The notes under the pieces were generated by a model. The model was not told where the DNA came from. It did not search any database and saw only the letters and a program-made list of their open reading frames with translations. This document shows, piece after piece, positions 17,714 through 38,508 of a stretch of 64,000 nt of DNA. This DNA is from Oopsacas minuta (Eukaryota > Porifera > Hexactinellida > Lyssacinosida > Leucopsacidae): assembly GCA_024704765.1 (NCBI GenBank), contig JAKMXF010000324.1, forward strand, positions 280,675 through 344,674, given 5' to 3'. Every line of letters starts with the position of its first letter. Position 1 is the stretch's first letter. Both the position numbers and the translations under genes were made by a program.

Positions 17714-20474
17714 ATGTTCTCGCCTACAACCACACCAGCATCTCAATTCAACATCAAACAAATACTATCAGAAGATACTATCTCAGCTAGGATAGACTCT
17801 CTAACCAAGTTCTTCACACAAGCTGTATTAAGAGAACAACATGCTGCTTTCCCTGTTATCCTAGCTAATATATTTGGGTACGATCACACACAGGGATGGG
17901 GATTAACAAAATTGACCCCTACATCTGATCCTGTCACACATCGTGTGGTTAGTAGCTTCATAGAGCCAGGCGGTATTCTATTTAACCTTACAGGGAAATT
18001 AGAGCAAGCTAACATGTACTATGAATTTCCTCTCATCTGCTTACCACCTCCCTCACAATCAAGTATCCTATCGCCGGTAAAATTCACTCTTGATTTCTAT
18101 AACAACAAGCTCCCTCAATTACCTCCAGGTACTCTCCCTTCACAGCTTAAGTTAAGAGCTTATGATTTCTTCTTTTTCCATTTTGCGTATTTCTTAATAT
18201 ACTCACAGCACTTGACTCATATTAATCCATCCCCTGGCGCTTCATGTGTTTGGGCATCCATATCAACTTGTCTGTACACGTCCATGCTTGAGGCGTATCT
18301 CAATCATTTCCTACCGCTTCAGGCTGTTAAGAATCGGTCTAGTCCTGTACACAGTATGTTCTCCTCTCCTAATAGACACAAACACTCCCCTTCAGCTAAA
18401 ATAAGACAAAATACATCGCTTCTTAACTTAGAAATGCTAACAGAGTCACCGTATAAATCTAACAGTACTGCTGTAGAGTTACAGGTTGTTAGAGAAGCTG
18501 GTGGACTAGGAATGAGGTTCTTGGAGACTCTGGTTGAGTTCTGGCTTAGACAGGTGGAATCTTCTAGTCCTCTGGAGAATTTCTTTGGTAAGTTATTTAC
18601 GTAATTTACTTAACGGAATATATATACCGTATAACTTGGATAAGACATACAAAATTTTGTATGTATTAACTGAGTTATACGAGTTTATTCCGGTTAATCG
18701 GGTAAAAATGGCCCCCCCCGAAGTGACCTTTGATATCCTGTGGACCACCTACTGTCTGCGTTGGACTACCAAGGGAGTCAATGGACTCCAGGTTGTACTC
18801 TATATGTATACAAACTAATCCCATTTGTCAATAGGTAGAGGATCACAACAACACACACACTTCATGACAGAAGCACATGCTCGTTTCTCCCGTATCCTCT
18901 GTAAACATCTTCACTTCTGGACAGCTCTTAGTCCCGACCCACATTCCTCCCCATCCTCTCTATCCTATGTGGTTTTGAGACAGCCCTTATTCCAATTTCT
19001 ACGCTACTGCATAGCTAATTGGCCGCAAGAACCTTCATTTCGTATGTTAGTAGAGTTATGGTTAACTCATATACAACCATGGAGATATGAGAATATTCAG
19101 AAGCAGGCTAAATCAGGTCATGCTACTAATGAGTGCTTAAGTGGGAAATGGTTTGATTTCGTGTCTACTAATCTGCCTTTCTACTCTACTCTATTTTTGG
19201 GTGAGTGAGTGTTTTTTTATCGTAAACGGAAATCGCACATAACAATTCGTCGAGATTTCCCATTCAGAGGTTTTCCGAGTATTCGTCTTAGATGAGTCAT
19301 TAACTGTATTATATAACTCACTACTTTAGAGTTTCTTCCACGAGCATTCAGACTTAACCTAACTCACAACAGAGACGTGACTGTCCTCTCCCGAGTCATG
19401 CGTGTATTCTCACAACCTGGTCTACCCCAGATGATCAAACAGGCAGAAGGAATGCTAGCTGACTCTAGACTAACCTCACATAGGTCTAGGATATCTCCTG
19501 AGAAGTATGACCTTCAGATTCATATAGTAGACCTGATTTGGAATATGAATACATTCACACCCATGATGACGCTATCTACTATACAGGTGAATATTTATTT
19601 TCATATTATTCGTATAGGATTATCCCTTATAGAAATGTATACAGTAAATCTCGAACAAAATATCGTAATTGACTGACAATTATTCAATTCATTCATATAG
19701 GCAGTAGAAGAAATACGTAAATCAATTGACAACATGGTATGCGGCCTTCCGGATGAATTCAATGATACAATTAAAGGCGAGGGTATTCTATCTCGGTTAA
19801 GACAATGGATGTCTAAATTTGTAGAAGTAGAAGAGGATGATGATGACATAATAGTTAATGGTGATAAACCCGATAAGACTAAACTTAAACAAACTCTCCA
19901 ACAGTGTGTACACTATTTTGACTGTTTATTTGAAACTAGCAACCAATCTTTGCTAAAGAATGAGCTAGATTCTACGCTAAACGATAGTAGAACATCTCCA
20001 ATACAAAATAGTGAAGTTTTGAACCGTAAAAGTTTGAATGAAAATCTTATGAATAATACTCAAAATATATTGAAGTTGAATTACATGGGAGATCCTGTGT
20101 TGAGAGCTATACAACCACATGAAAGTAAATTCTTGTGTAGAAATTTACACAAGTTATCGCTGTATCTTAACCGAAAATTCGAACCTCAGTTAGCGTATGT
20201 TTCAGTGAATGAAGATTTATTGATTTCGCAGTTCGCGAGTTTGTTTCTTAACGAGAGGCCGCCTCCAAGTCCGTTTGAACGTCCTGGAGAGTGTGGAATG
20301 CCGCGATTACGTATAAACCTACGGCCTTTCTCTTCTTACAAAACTCTAGCTCTTATATTTCTCTTCTATTGCATGCCTTACTTGTGTGGAATCACTTCAT
20401 TTCAGTCTATCCTATTATCCCTGATCATTTTAGCTAGTTTTGTCTCTTTACCACTCATTTTATTCAATAAATAA
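17714..20474 (+). CDS. SMPD4: Sphingomyelin phosphodiesterase 4 (neutral sphingomyelinase 3)
   Basis: Four exons joined in phase: 17714-18587, 18835-19200, 19330-19586, 19701-20474. SMPD4 is a C-terminally anchored ER/nuclear-envelope protein associated with sphingomyelin hydrolysis and nuclear pore assembly. Visible family marks: FIEPGGILFNLTGKL and FPLICLPPP near residue 85-110; ELWLTHIQPWRYENI in exon 2, matching the LxPWRY element; FSQPGLPQMIKQAEGML in exon 3; and in exon 4 a MGDPVLRAIQPHE segment, followed by SLYLNRKF and a hydrophobic anchor near the end (LALIFLFYCMPYLCGI onward). An hAT-like fragment lies in intron 1. The product is about 756 residues, close to the animal proteins. No catalytic motif of other sphingomyelinases is expected in this family. 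Confidence 0.88.
18710..18800. repeat. hAT-like MITE fragment in SMPD4 intron 1
   Basis: Contains TGTGGACCACCTACTGTCTG and ACTACCAAGGGAGTCAATGG, the same words as the fragments at 7.6, 48.8 and 56.2 kb. Confidence 0.6.
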
Positions 20475-21020
20475 TAAGAATATGTAATTTGTTGAATTTT
20501 GCTTAATTAAAGGATTTTCTAAACCAGAAAACTAGCGTATTTTACACAAAAATTGTTAAGTTTATTTGATTTGTTATAATTCAGAGAATGTTTTGTCGAA
20601 AAGTTAGCTTTAGTTATATACAGATTCTGATTAACGGCCAGGTATCCCGATAATCAAATTCTCTAATAAATTATTGACACAACTATGATCAAAAACAATC
20701 AAATCTAAGATCTTACGAAATTCGTCCGAAAAAAGGCCAAATTGGAACCTCAAATTAGCTTTGTAATTGCTTTTACTTGCAACGTGACTCGAAAATAGAG
20801 AAAATGGAAAAGAATTCCAAGTATTTGCAATTCAGCTTTTGCCAGAACATTTCCTTAACGATGATGCAACACTAAATAAGTCAATTAATAAATGATTCTA
20901 TTTATTTATGAGATTTCTCTTTTCGACATTTATTAGATCAAATGAAAATCCCTTTTCTTTACCTATTTTCTTAATATTGGCTGTATAAAATCGAATTTTT
21001 ATCTTTTCAGCCATTTTAAG
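20475..21020. other. Intergenic region, no feature seen
   Basis: AT-rich sequence between SMPD4 and the E2F gene. It ends in CTTTTCAGCCATTTTAAG, which looks like a splice acceptor before the first coding ATG, so a non-coding first exon of the E2F gene may lie here. Confidence 0.4.
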
Positions 21021-23230
21021 ATGAGTGCCTGTGTCCCTGTGAATGAATCTGTCGAGATGGTGACCCCCAAGACCTGCCCCCGCCTCGTTCCGGAGAAAAT
21101 GCCGCGTAGACTTGTCAGTAGCGAACTCAAACCGCAGCCTTATACTAAAGCGAAGTCAACCAAAGTTCCAAAACTCCCCGTGCCTACACTAAATAGGTCA
21201 CATAGTGCATGCCACGATTTGAAGCACAAGGAGACTGGGTCTAAACGAAAAGAGACGTCTCCTCTCTCCAACAGCTGTCGAACAGAATCCGCAAGTTCTC
21301 TCTTGGATTCTGGAATGCTTTCTACAAGTTTGTGTGATCTCTCTAAGCAAGATAGAAGTAGCAAAGTGAGTTTAACTCTTCACATATTTCCAAAATAATT
21401 TATCTTTTCACGTATTTCTATAGAAGGTAAAGCGTAAATTGAATATGGACGATAAAGCTAATTGCTGTAGCTCCAGCTCTCTCAGTGATGTACCAGATCT
21501 CAATTCTAGAGGTAATAACCGCGCTATATTTCCTTTTACTTGCATACAATCAACCCCGTTATATCGAACGCGGATATATCGAAACACCCGCTTACATCTA
21601 AGACAGAAATCGGATAAATATTTCATCGATTAGATCGAACTCTGCTTGTATCTGATGAATTATCGCGGTCCCTTGAGCTTCGATATATAGGGAGTTGACT
21701 GTATTGTATATTTTGAATCTGTTCATTGGAAATTTATTTAGAGTCATGGCCTGATCACTACAAACAAGGATGTGGTACTCCTAGTACTTTACAAGATCAG
21801 ACTAGACAATTCATCATAGAGACTCTACACTCTCCTACACCAGAGATTGATGTTAATCTCATAGAACGGAATCTTAATATGCCAAAGAGACGTGTATACG
21901 ATATACTGGGAGTATTAGAGGGGATAGGATGGGTAAAGAAATCTGAGAAGAATAAATACGCTTGGTTGTAAGTTATTGAATACAATAGAACTAGCATAAG
22001 ACCTCTTCGGGAAACAAAACTAGTACGTACTATAATTGGCGACCAGTTTAGGATACAAATTCAAACCTGAGGGAAGGTCCACCACATGCAAAATTGCTGC
22101 TACTTCTCTGTAATTTTCAGACTTCCCAGGAACCCAAAGCGTGACACTTTGAAATTTCTAATTAGCGCGCGATTATATGCATAAGATTCTAAGATTTCTT
22201 GTTACGTAACTTTTTGAACGGAAAAACATATTGAAAATTTCCATTTTTGTAAACTGTTGTACTTTCTACAATTCATCAGGAGTGAAGTAGCTGTTCGTAT
22301 GGAGACAGCTAGGAAGAGAGTAGTATTTCTTGAGAATGAAACTAAGAGGATAGATGGTATGATACTTGATGCTGAAAAGTATCTGACAGATATGTTTAGT
22401 GATGAACCTGCTTCAGATGAATTCACTCAGTTAGTTAATATTTCTGAATCTTTGCGAGTTTCTTTTATAGTAAGTACAGTGGAAATATTTTCAATGATTA
22501 TTGGTACAGGTTAAGAGTTACTTGAAATTGACATTTATGGATGTAAAATTGGATATCCAGTGAATTCGTCAAAAAATATTGGGGGTTGGGAAGCCAAGGC
22601 CAAACCCCAGTCTGTCCGTTCCGACGACCTGAGGCGGGCTCGAGCCGTGCTTTCAACCTTTTCCCCTTCGAAACTACCAATTAATACTCCTGAATACGGT
22701 TAACTAATGTATCTTATAGATTCCGTAACAATCTGTATTTAACTGAAGAAGACATAGCACAGACAGAAGATCTAACAAAGAATCTTATTGCTGTCAGGAC
22801 TAATAATCCAAATTTGAGGATTGAGATCCCTGAAACGAAAGAGGTTAGATACATGTTACTTTGATATGGTGGGAGTAGAAGGTATATTCAATTAATTACA
22901 TCTGTTCCTTCACAGGGCTATGAGCTTATACTACACAGTGAGAGTACTCCCATAGAAGCATACACAATATCACCAGACGGTAACTTCACGTCAATAGCTG
23001 ATTCATCATACAACGCATACAGCAACCCAATCGCTAACCCTTACTCACATAACTTCGATCCTTTCTTCCAAGAATTCCTACGTTCCTCAGATAATAGCGA
23101 ATACGAAGCACCGGATTACCTTTATGGAAGCAGTTTCTCAGATAATTTCGAAGATATTTATGCACATAATTTCTCATTATCAGAAATATTTGATTCAGGA
23201 CCAGCTCGCATATCACAGACTCATGTTTAG
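21021..23230 (+). CDS. E2F family transcription factor
   Basis: Cell-cycle transcription factor that works with DP and pocket proteins. Proposed exons: 21021-21365, 21424-21511, 21742-21967, 22280-about 22429 (or 22469), 22720-22843, 22916-23230. Exon 3 carries the winged-helix DNA-binding domain with the recognition motif PKRRVYDILGVLEGIGWV followed by KKSEKNKYAWL. Exon 4 is a leucine-zipper-like helix (MetGluThrAlaArgLys onward), and exons 5-6 are the marked box (GYELILHSESTPIEAYTISP). The tail contains FEDIYAHNFSLSEIF, acidic and aromatic, a possible pocket-protein binding/transactivation segment. The strong GTAAGT donor after exon 4 gives the wrong phase; a GTTAGT donor 40 bases earlier keeps it. 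A family A MITE sits in intron 2. RRVYDI and VLEGI indicate E2F rather than DP. Confidence 0.85.
21546..21702. repeat. MITE family A copy in E2F intron 2
   Basis: CAATCAACCCCGTTATATCGAA on the left against CGATATATAGGGAGTTGACTG on the right, with an inner ATTATCGCGGTCCCTTGAGC. The ends are inverted complements. Confidence 0.85.
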
Positions 23231-23853
23231 CTAGAGAGTACAAAAATCCGATATAACTCTCTCTTTTGATCACATTAGATTATAGAAATAAAGTTTTTAC
23301 GTTCTCCGATCTATTTTTTCCATTTCTTGATCATGTATATTTAATTATAGCGCTTGGAAGGACAGTTTTCTATCTTTACTACTTTAATTCTATATACGTT
23401 TCATATTCGCACTCAGGTATTAAATCAATCAATAGCAATCACACATGTGTGGTACCAGTTATTTCAATGAAGTATAGTTTATTGGAAAATAAGAGATTTT
23501 GTTCTGTAATTGCTTTCAAATGTCATTTACAAATTTCCCAATTGCTCTTCTCATGTTTACATTTATTTGAGAAGTTGTATCACCCCATCCCATAGGTTGA
23601 AATGTGTGTTCTGAGATCGTGTGGACCACCAAGGGGGTCATTGCGATCCCTGTTTGGGAAGCGTTATTCTAAACTCTCACAAATACGAAATTCCAAATAA
23701 TTATATTTGCACACAATTGTCTTACAATCCTATATCTAAGAATTACTCTTGATTATTCCTACACGGAAATGGAGTAACCTTACTTTAGCTAATACGAATG
23801 GTATAAATACGGTCCCTTGGTTACTTATGTTTACTGTTGATTAATAACTAGCA
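23231..23853. other. Intergenic region with an hAT-like fragment
   Basis: An open frame of 109 codons at 23266 has no family resemblance and a composition like the flanking AT-rich DNA, so I do not call it. Around 23615-23665 the words GTGTGGACCACCAAGGGGGT recur from the hAT-like fragments elsewhere. Confidence 0.5.
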
Positions 23854-33272
<9,419 letters not shown>

Positions 33273-33505
33273 CATACGATCTGTATAAGACATTATATCA
33301 AGGTAGTATAACGAGCTATTATAATATGCACTACTGTTTATCACTTGTATATTTTGAACTTATTATGCGAATATTATTATGATTTTGAGTGTAATTCGAA
33401 TAAATTCATAACGAAATCATAAATATAAATACACTAGAGCATTCTCACCCGTGGACCCCCCATAACAAATTTACCACATTCTGGAGACCACCGCTGCGCT
33501 AGAGG

Positions 33506-34081
33506 TTAAGGTCTATCGAAATTCACTGGTAATGAAAGTCTGTGCAATCTCGGTTTGTAGATCTGGTCGTCTGGCTGTGGATCTGGTCGTGAAAATGATG
33601 GAACTCTCGATAATGGATATTTTGTTTTTCGTATAGTATTAGATCCGCTATTCATTTTCAATTTCAATTCCCATCCTTTAAACTTATTATTCTGATCACA
33701 AAGCGTTATAACACTTCCGAGCTTTTGAATTGCAGTCTCGAATTGTTTATCCCAATCGAAGTAAATAATATAGTCTGTCTGAGCTGTTAGTTCTGATATT
33801 TGCTTGTTTATTAATGATATAAATCCTTCTAGTGTGTCTTTGAGTTCGTTATCTGTTAATGTATCTGAAATCTTTGATTTATTTGTATCCAAAGTTTCAA
33901 CTAAATTACTCATTTTCTCAGTTTTGTAATCATATTCTTGCTCGATTTGATCAATACGAGAGAGGAGGATGCCCTCTCGGAGTTGTAGAGCTTCATGTGA
34001 CCTCTTAAAGCAGTCTCTAATCTTCCTTTTACTCTCTCTTATCTGCGTAGGGAAACTTATCTCCTTTCGTGAGCTGGCCAT
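33506..34081 (-). CDS. Coiled-coil-only member of the NHL-protein family, copy a
   Basis: 191 residues with its own start and stop. Residues 1-125 match the coiled-coil half of the NHL genes ([39 protein letters not shown], then WDKQFETAIQKLGS). The NHL propeller is absent; instead there is a short tail rich in Ser, Arg and Pro (SRVPSFSRPDPQPDD, LHRLSLPVNFDRP). A tandem neighbour at 34476 has the same truncated design but a different tail. Such proteins could pair with full-length members through the shared coiled coil; that is inference. Downstream exons with a propeller were looked for and not found before the window's next gene. Confidence 0.75.
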   Translation of the reverse strand: MASSRKEISFPTQIRESKRKIRDCFKRSHEALQLREGILLSRIDQIEQEYDYKTEKMSNLVETLDTNKSKISDTLTDNELKDTLEGFISLINKQISELTAQTDYIIYFDWDKQFETAIQKLGSVITLCDQNNKFKGWELKLKMNSGSNTIRKTKYPLSRVPSFSRPDPQPDDQIYKPRLHRLSLPVNFDRP

Positions 34082-34254
34082 AACAGAATATTCTTTCCAA
34101 TTTGTTGCAATAGAACAAATAGAAACATCCTTTTATATTCATTAAGCCTTATATTAAAGGTAAGGGTAACCAGATATTTGATATATACATTCCACTATAT
34201 TATGACAATTAGATAACAAATCTGCCTCGTACAATCGTCTCTTATAATTCAAAT

Positions 34255-34297
34255 GTTTCTTCTTATAAATGATTTGCAATCATTTATAAGAAGAAAC
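34255..34297. repeat. Perfect 20-bp inverted repeat with a 3-base loop
   Basis: Arms 34255-34274 and 34278-34297 are exact complements; the left arm is GTTTCTTCTTATAAATGATT and the loop TGC. The element lies about 170 bases upstream of the start codon of copy a (33506-34081). It has no match to the transposon ends listed elsewhere. Confidence 0.9.
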
Positions 34298-34475
34298 TAT
34301 GCTTAGTGATAATTAATCAGCTGATTCCACATTCTGTAATTGTATATATAATGCTCGAAGCTCAGATCGCACAAATGTAAAGATAATTCTGATATTTACA
34401 AAATCTAAAATCGATAATAAACATATTTAGCTATGAAATTGAGCATCTGCTCAGCTGTCTGGATAAATAATCCAA

Positions 34476-35114
34476 CTATGTATCGCTATCAGATGGTCTT
34501 GACATACGATCTGGTTTCTGAGGAGCAGCGAATAGCGTTATATTAGCTTGTGAATGAGGTTTTTCGGTATCAGTAGAAAATACAAAATTATTGGGAATAG
34601 AAAGCGGGTCTTTTCGGAGAGTTACGGTAACCGGGACGCATTGTTTTTCTTGTTGATAAAAGAGAGTAGGTTCGGATTCACGTGATATTCGGGTGGGTTG
34701 GAATATACCATCACTCCTAGAGCCTTTCTTAACCGTAGTTATACTTCCTAGTCTTTCAATTCCTTTCTCGAATTGATTGTTCCATTGAAATGCAATACTA
34801 CTGTCTGTCTCAGTTGTTACTTCTGTTATCTTCTTTCTAATTAATGATATAACTCCGTCTAGTTCATTATTTAATAATGTATCTGAATTCATCGATTTAT
34901 TTTTGTCCAATGCCTCAACTAATTTATTCATTTTCTCAGTTTTGTAATCATAATCTTTCTCGATTTGATCAATACGAGAGAGAAGGATACTCTCTCTGAG
35001 TTGTAGAGCTTCATGTGACTTCTTGAAGCAGTCTCTAATCTTCTTTCTACTCTCTTTTATCTGTTCATGGAAACTTAAACTTCGTGAAAATGAAATATTT
35101 CCTGCACTTATCAT
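34476..35114 (-). CDS. Coiled-coil-only member of the NHL-protein family, copy b
   Basis: 212 residues starting MISAGNISFSRSLSFHEQIK. The coiled-coil half ([54 protein letters not shown]) matches the full-length NHL genes. After residue 135 it diverges into a Ser/Pro/Arg-rich tail of about 75 residues (FQPTRISRESEPTLFYQQEK) with no NHL repeat. The upstream flank shares words with that of copy a (AATTTATTGCAATA, TAGAAACA, TATACATTAA), so the promoter was part of the tandem duplication. The two tails share little, so they have drifted or come from different sources. Confidence 0.75.
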   Translation of the reverse strand: MISAGNISFSRSLSFHEQIKESRKKIRDCFKKSHEALQLRESILLSRIDQIEKDYDYKTEKMNKLVEALDKNKSMNSDTLLNNELDGVISLIRKKITEVTTETDSSIAFQWNNQFEKGIERLGSITTVKKGSRSDGIFQPTRISRESEPTLFYQQEKQCVPVTVTLRKDPLSIPNNFVFSTDTEKPHSQANITLFAAPQKPDRMSRPSDSDT

Positions 35115-35213
35115 TACTGAATATCCTCAATTTATTGCAATATGATAGGACATGTAGAAACAACCTTCTTATACATTAAACATGCTCCTATTATACAGTT
35201 GGTTAACCTGAAA

Positions 35214-35276
35214 TTCGATACATATAGTAGCTCTGTTTTATGGGCAAAGTGAAACAGAGCTACTATATGTATCGAA
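35214..35276. repeat. Perfect 25-bp inverted repeat with a 13-base loop
   Basis: Arms 35214-35238 and 35252-35276 are exact complements (the left arm starts TTCGATACATATAGTAGCTC). The loop is TATGGGCAAAGTG. It lies 100 bases upstream of the start codon of copy b (34476-35114). The size is that of a short hairpin RNA precursor or a very small palindromic element. Confidence 0.9.
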
Positions 35277-35673
35277 GGACACTTACTACTTGTAACATTC
35301 ATTTATGCCAACCTCAAAGAGTGAGGACCATTACAGCTCCCCAAATTGTCGTTCTCTTTAGTAGTCCTCCCATTGAGTATACGCACCCCTTACAATATTT
35401 GCCTGAGTGTAGCCAACACCAACGAGATTCCGAATACGTAGCACATAAATGTATAGGTAAATATTGATTGATACAATGCAATGCTAATAATGCGTAGATA
35501 ATCAAAATAGACGTATAATTCTGATGTGTTAATAGAAGTAATGATAGAATATATTAGCTGATTGTTATGCTGCTTTGCTTTATTCTAACAGACACATACA
35601 AAATATATTATTACTAACCCCAGACTCTTCTAATAATTAATAATACTATCTCTCTCTCGCTTTGATTCTATAG

Positions 35674-38186
35674 CTATTTATGTGGTAGTCTTCTCTTCGC
35701 GGTTTTCATCACTCTCTTAGACATCTCACTGCTTGGTTGGCTAGATCCTATACTAAAGCTACCATAGGTTGGTGTTTGGGGTGTTGTGGGTGTTATCTGT
35801 CGGTTAGTCAGCTGGGTAGGTGGGAAGGGAAAAGCAGGAGTTTGTGGAGTACTGCCAGTAGCTGAGAATGTAAATCCAGGTTTCTGAGTGGGACTGAATA
35901 TGTTAGATGGTTTGAAAACGTTCATAACAGGATTTTGCGGCGGATCTTGATTAAACATGGATGGACCTGGCAGAACCTGGGACGAAAATGAGAAATTAGG
36001 TGTTTGTTGTTGTGGAGATGACTGATGTGGATGTTGGGAGAATAGAGAAGCAGAAGAACTGGGTTTATCTTGAGAAGAGAATAAATTACTTAAAATTTGC
36101 CCTTGATTAGTTGGGAAGATGGGTTTAGTAGAATTCTGAGGTTGTGAATTAGACTGGGACTTAGTTATACCACTGACAGAGGCCTGGAACGGTCCAGAAG
36201 GTTGTGACACGCCTTCGAACTGAAATAACTTCATTTTTTGTCCTGTACCATCGTCTGCGTGTATTTGTCTAGCTGTAGTACCGGAAGTAGGGTTATTGCC
36301 GCTGAATTGGAATGCTGATGGGATTTCTGTTTTATTGAAAAGAAACGAATTGCCAGTTAACCCTTGAATCCCAGGAAAGCTAATAGGATTCGGATTTGTA
36401 GTACCAAATTGTGTAGGAGCTGTCTGTACTGGAGGGAGTATTGGCTGTAGGGGATTAGCCTCTGATTTTAAAAAGTTGAATGGAGAGTTCGCCGGTACTG
36501 AGCTAGAACCTTTTATCGGGGTAGTTAGAGTTCCAATAAATGGTATAACTTCCATCGCTTCTTCTTCAACTGATTTTAACGGTGTTATAGGGAGAAGAGC
36601 GGGATTACTTCTTGGGGGAGATATGGGAGCCATTGATGCTGGTTGTAGAGATTGAGTAGGTTGTATGGGAGTTAGAGAACTTGTTGTTGTTGGAGCTTCT
36701 TCTTTAGTCAGGTGTGTTAGACTGAATGGGAGGGAAGTAGAGGCTAAAAGGGGAAATTAAGATAAATATAGAATCGTATTATCCATCCGAGATTTTGAGC
36801 TTTTAGGCGCGATACACAAATACATAGAACTCCCATTATATCGAACACGGATATATCTAAGTCTGAAATTGTACGAATCTGGTCCAAACAGTCAAAGTAA
36901 CACAAATCACATAGATTATATCGAAATAATTATCGCGGTCTCTTGAGCTTTGATATAACAGGAGTTGACTGACATAATTCCCTGATAGTAACTGGTCAAA
37001 TACAGAATGGAACTGATCGAAAAACTAACCAGACGGTTGAACTATAGCAATATCCTTAGCAGTAGCTGTAGTAGTAGTTGAGGTAATAACATTCGTATCA
37101 GCTGTAGATATTATAGGAGCTGTATTGATAGTAGATGGTGGTAGTATGCTGTTGATAGAGGTAGCAGTTATTGAAGGTAATGGTGGTGGTAATATAGGGA
37201 TGTTGATAAGATTTGGTTTGCTTTCTGTCTGTTTAGTATTGAAGGAGAAACCAGGAATATTCAAAGAACCTTGGAATAGAGAACTCCCTGACCTGTGAAT
37301 ATAATACGTATGTGATAATTAATAACATAATATGAGGGGTGAATCCATTGGAGACCCCTGGAACCTGTGGGAAGCATTTTTAAAGCGACTGAACATTTGT
37401 AAATTGCAAAGTGAAAATTTCAAAAAAATCGCGTACGTGTACCACTCAAAAGTTCTCCACTACGCCTACGGGATGTATTCTTGCATAAAGCACTTTGATT
37501 CTGCTATAATTAACCCTAACGGATAGGAATATCCTATTTACAGCTACTCATACATGGCCGGCGGAGCCGGTACAGCCATTGCCGGAACAATCAAAATTTG
37601 CTTCCGCCCGAGCCTGTCGTAATATGCAATCTCTTACTTACCCTAGCGAAGGATTCAAGTTGAATACAGTAGTAGTAGTAGCCTGGAGAATAGAGTCAAT
37701 AATTACACATTTCAAAATATACAAATATTTGTGTGCAGAAATGGTATCAAACCTTTTTCACTGAGGCGAGAGGATTAATTTGAGTATTTTCTGTTGTTTT
37801 TTGTTTTTTTGGAGGTGAGGGTAATGTTTGGCTGCCCGGCTTAGGAGTTTCACAAGCAAGACATTTGTTATCTGTCTGACTATTCTGAATCATACAAGTA
37901 TCACACTCCCATTTATCTGACTTCATGCGGAAACGATCCGCCAGTTCCTAAACACAAAGTGGGCCAGGAGTTAGTTGCTTTGAGATTATTGTACTCAATA
38001 AATGACGTCACCATTATGTAATTACCTTATCAGCTTCCACATGCATCTTAGCTTGGGAGTTACATTAATAGAGGCTGGTCTGTCGGCTGTACAAGCTACA
38101 CACTTTATATCATTAGATGTATTGTTAATCATGCATACTTCACACTCCCATGATCCAACAGGTGGACGAAACCTTTCAGCTAATTC
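35674..38186 (-). CDS. NUP153: Nuclear pore basket protein NUP153, zinc-finger and FG C-terminal exons
   Basis: Minus-strand exons: 38186-38064, 37947-about 37753, 37292-37030 and 36743-35674. The first two each hold one RanBP2-type zinc finger (SWECEVCMINNTSNDIKCVA, then C; and KWECDTCMIQNSQTDNKCLA, then C), each preceded by ELA(E/D)RFR, the spacing of NUP153 fingers that bind Ran. The last two encode a Ser/Thr/Pro/Gln-rich region with scattered FG/F-x-F dipeptides (FQFSGN, LFQFEG, FSFSSQ, GFTFSA) and end GSFSIGSS, then a basic KRVMKTAKRRLPHK, the NUP153 C-terminal signature and importin-binding tail. NUP153 lines the nuclear basket and takes part in import and export. The join between the second finger exon and 37292 is out of phase by my reading, so a small exon is missed there. 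A family A MITE lies in the last intron. Confidence 0.82.
36822..36972. repeat. MITE family A copy in NUP153 intron
   Basis: AGAACTCCCATTATATCGAA left, GATATAACAGGAGTTGACTG right, with inner TGGTCCAAACAGTCAAAGTA. Confidence 0.85.
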
Positions 38187-38225
38187 CTACATAGTATAGA
38201 TATAAATATTCTACGTAGGGTAATT

Positions 38226-38376
38226 TCTAGGGTGTAACTAGCATTGAGGCAGAGAAGGCAGCTGTCTACTCGCTTTTTCTGGCGTTGCCTCATCTCCCTA
38301 TTGTAATCGCCACTATGATTAGGTAAATATCCATCCTTGCCCCCTCGCTCTGGGATCTCAAGTTACGCTCCAGAGT
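38226..38376. repeat. Repeat family E copy 1
   Basis: About 150 bases: GGTGTAACTAGCATTGAGGC, CTCGCTTTTTCTGGCGTTGC, AAATATCCATCCTTGCCCCC, ending AGTTACGCTCC, which is an imperfect inverted match to its start. A second copy, similar throughout, is at 51733-51888. Confidence 0.85.
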
Positions 38377-38508
38377 TTGTTTACATATTTAGAGAGCAAA
38401 ATATATTTTCACACTAATCAAGGTATTTCAGAGAATCGATCTGTTCTATATTAATATTATTTATCCATACACAGCCATATATTAGTCAAAATATTTTCTA
38501 CACATTCA

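Noticed and set aside
23266..23595. 109-residue plus-strand open frame
   Set aside because: No family resemblance, Phe/Tyr/Leu-rich composition expected from AT-rich DNA, and overlap with repeat-like sequence.
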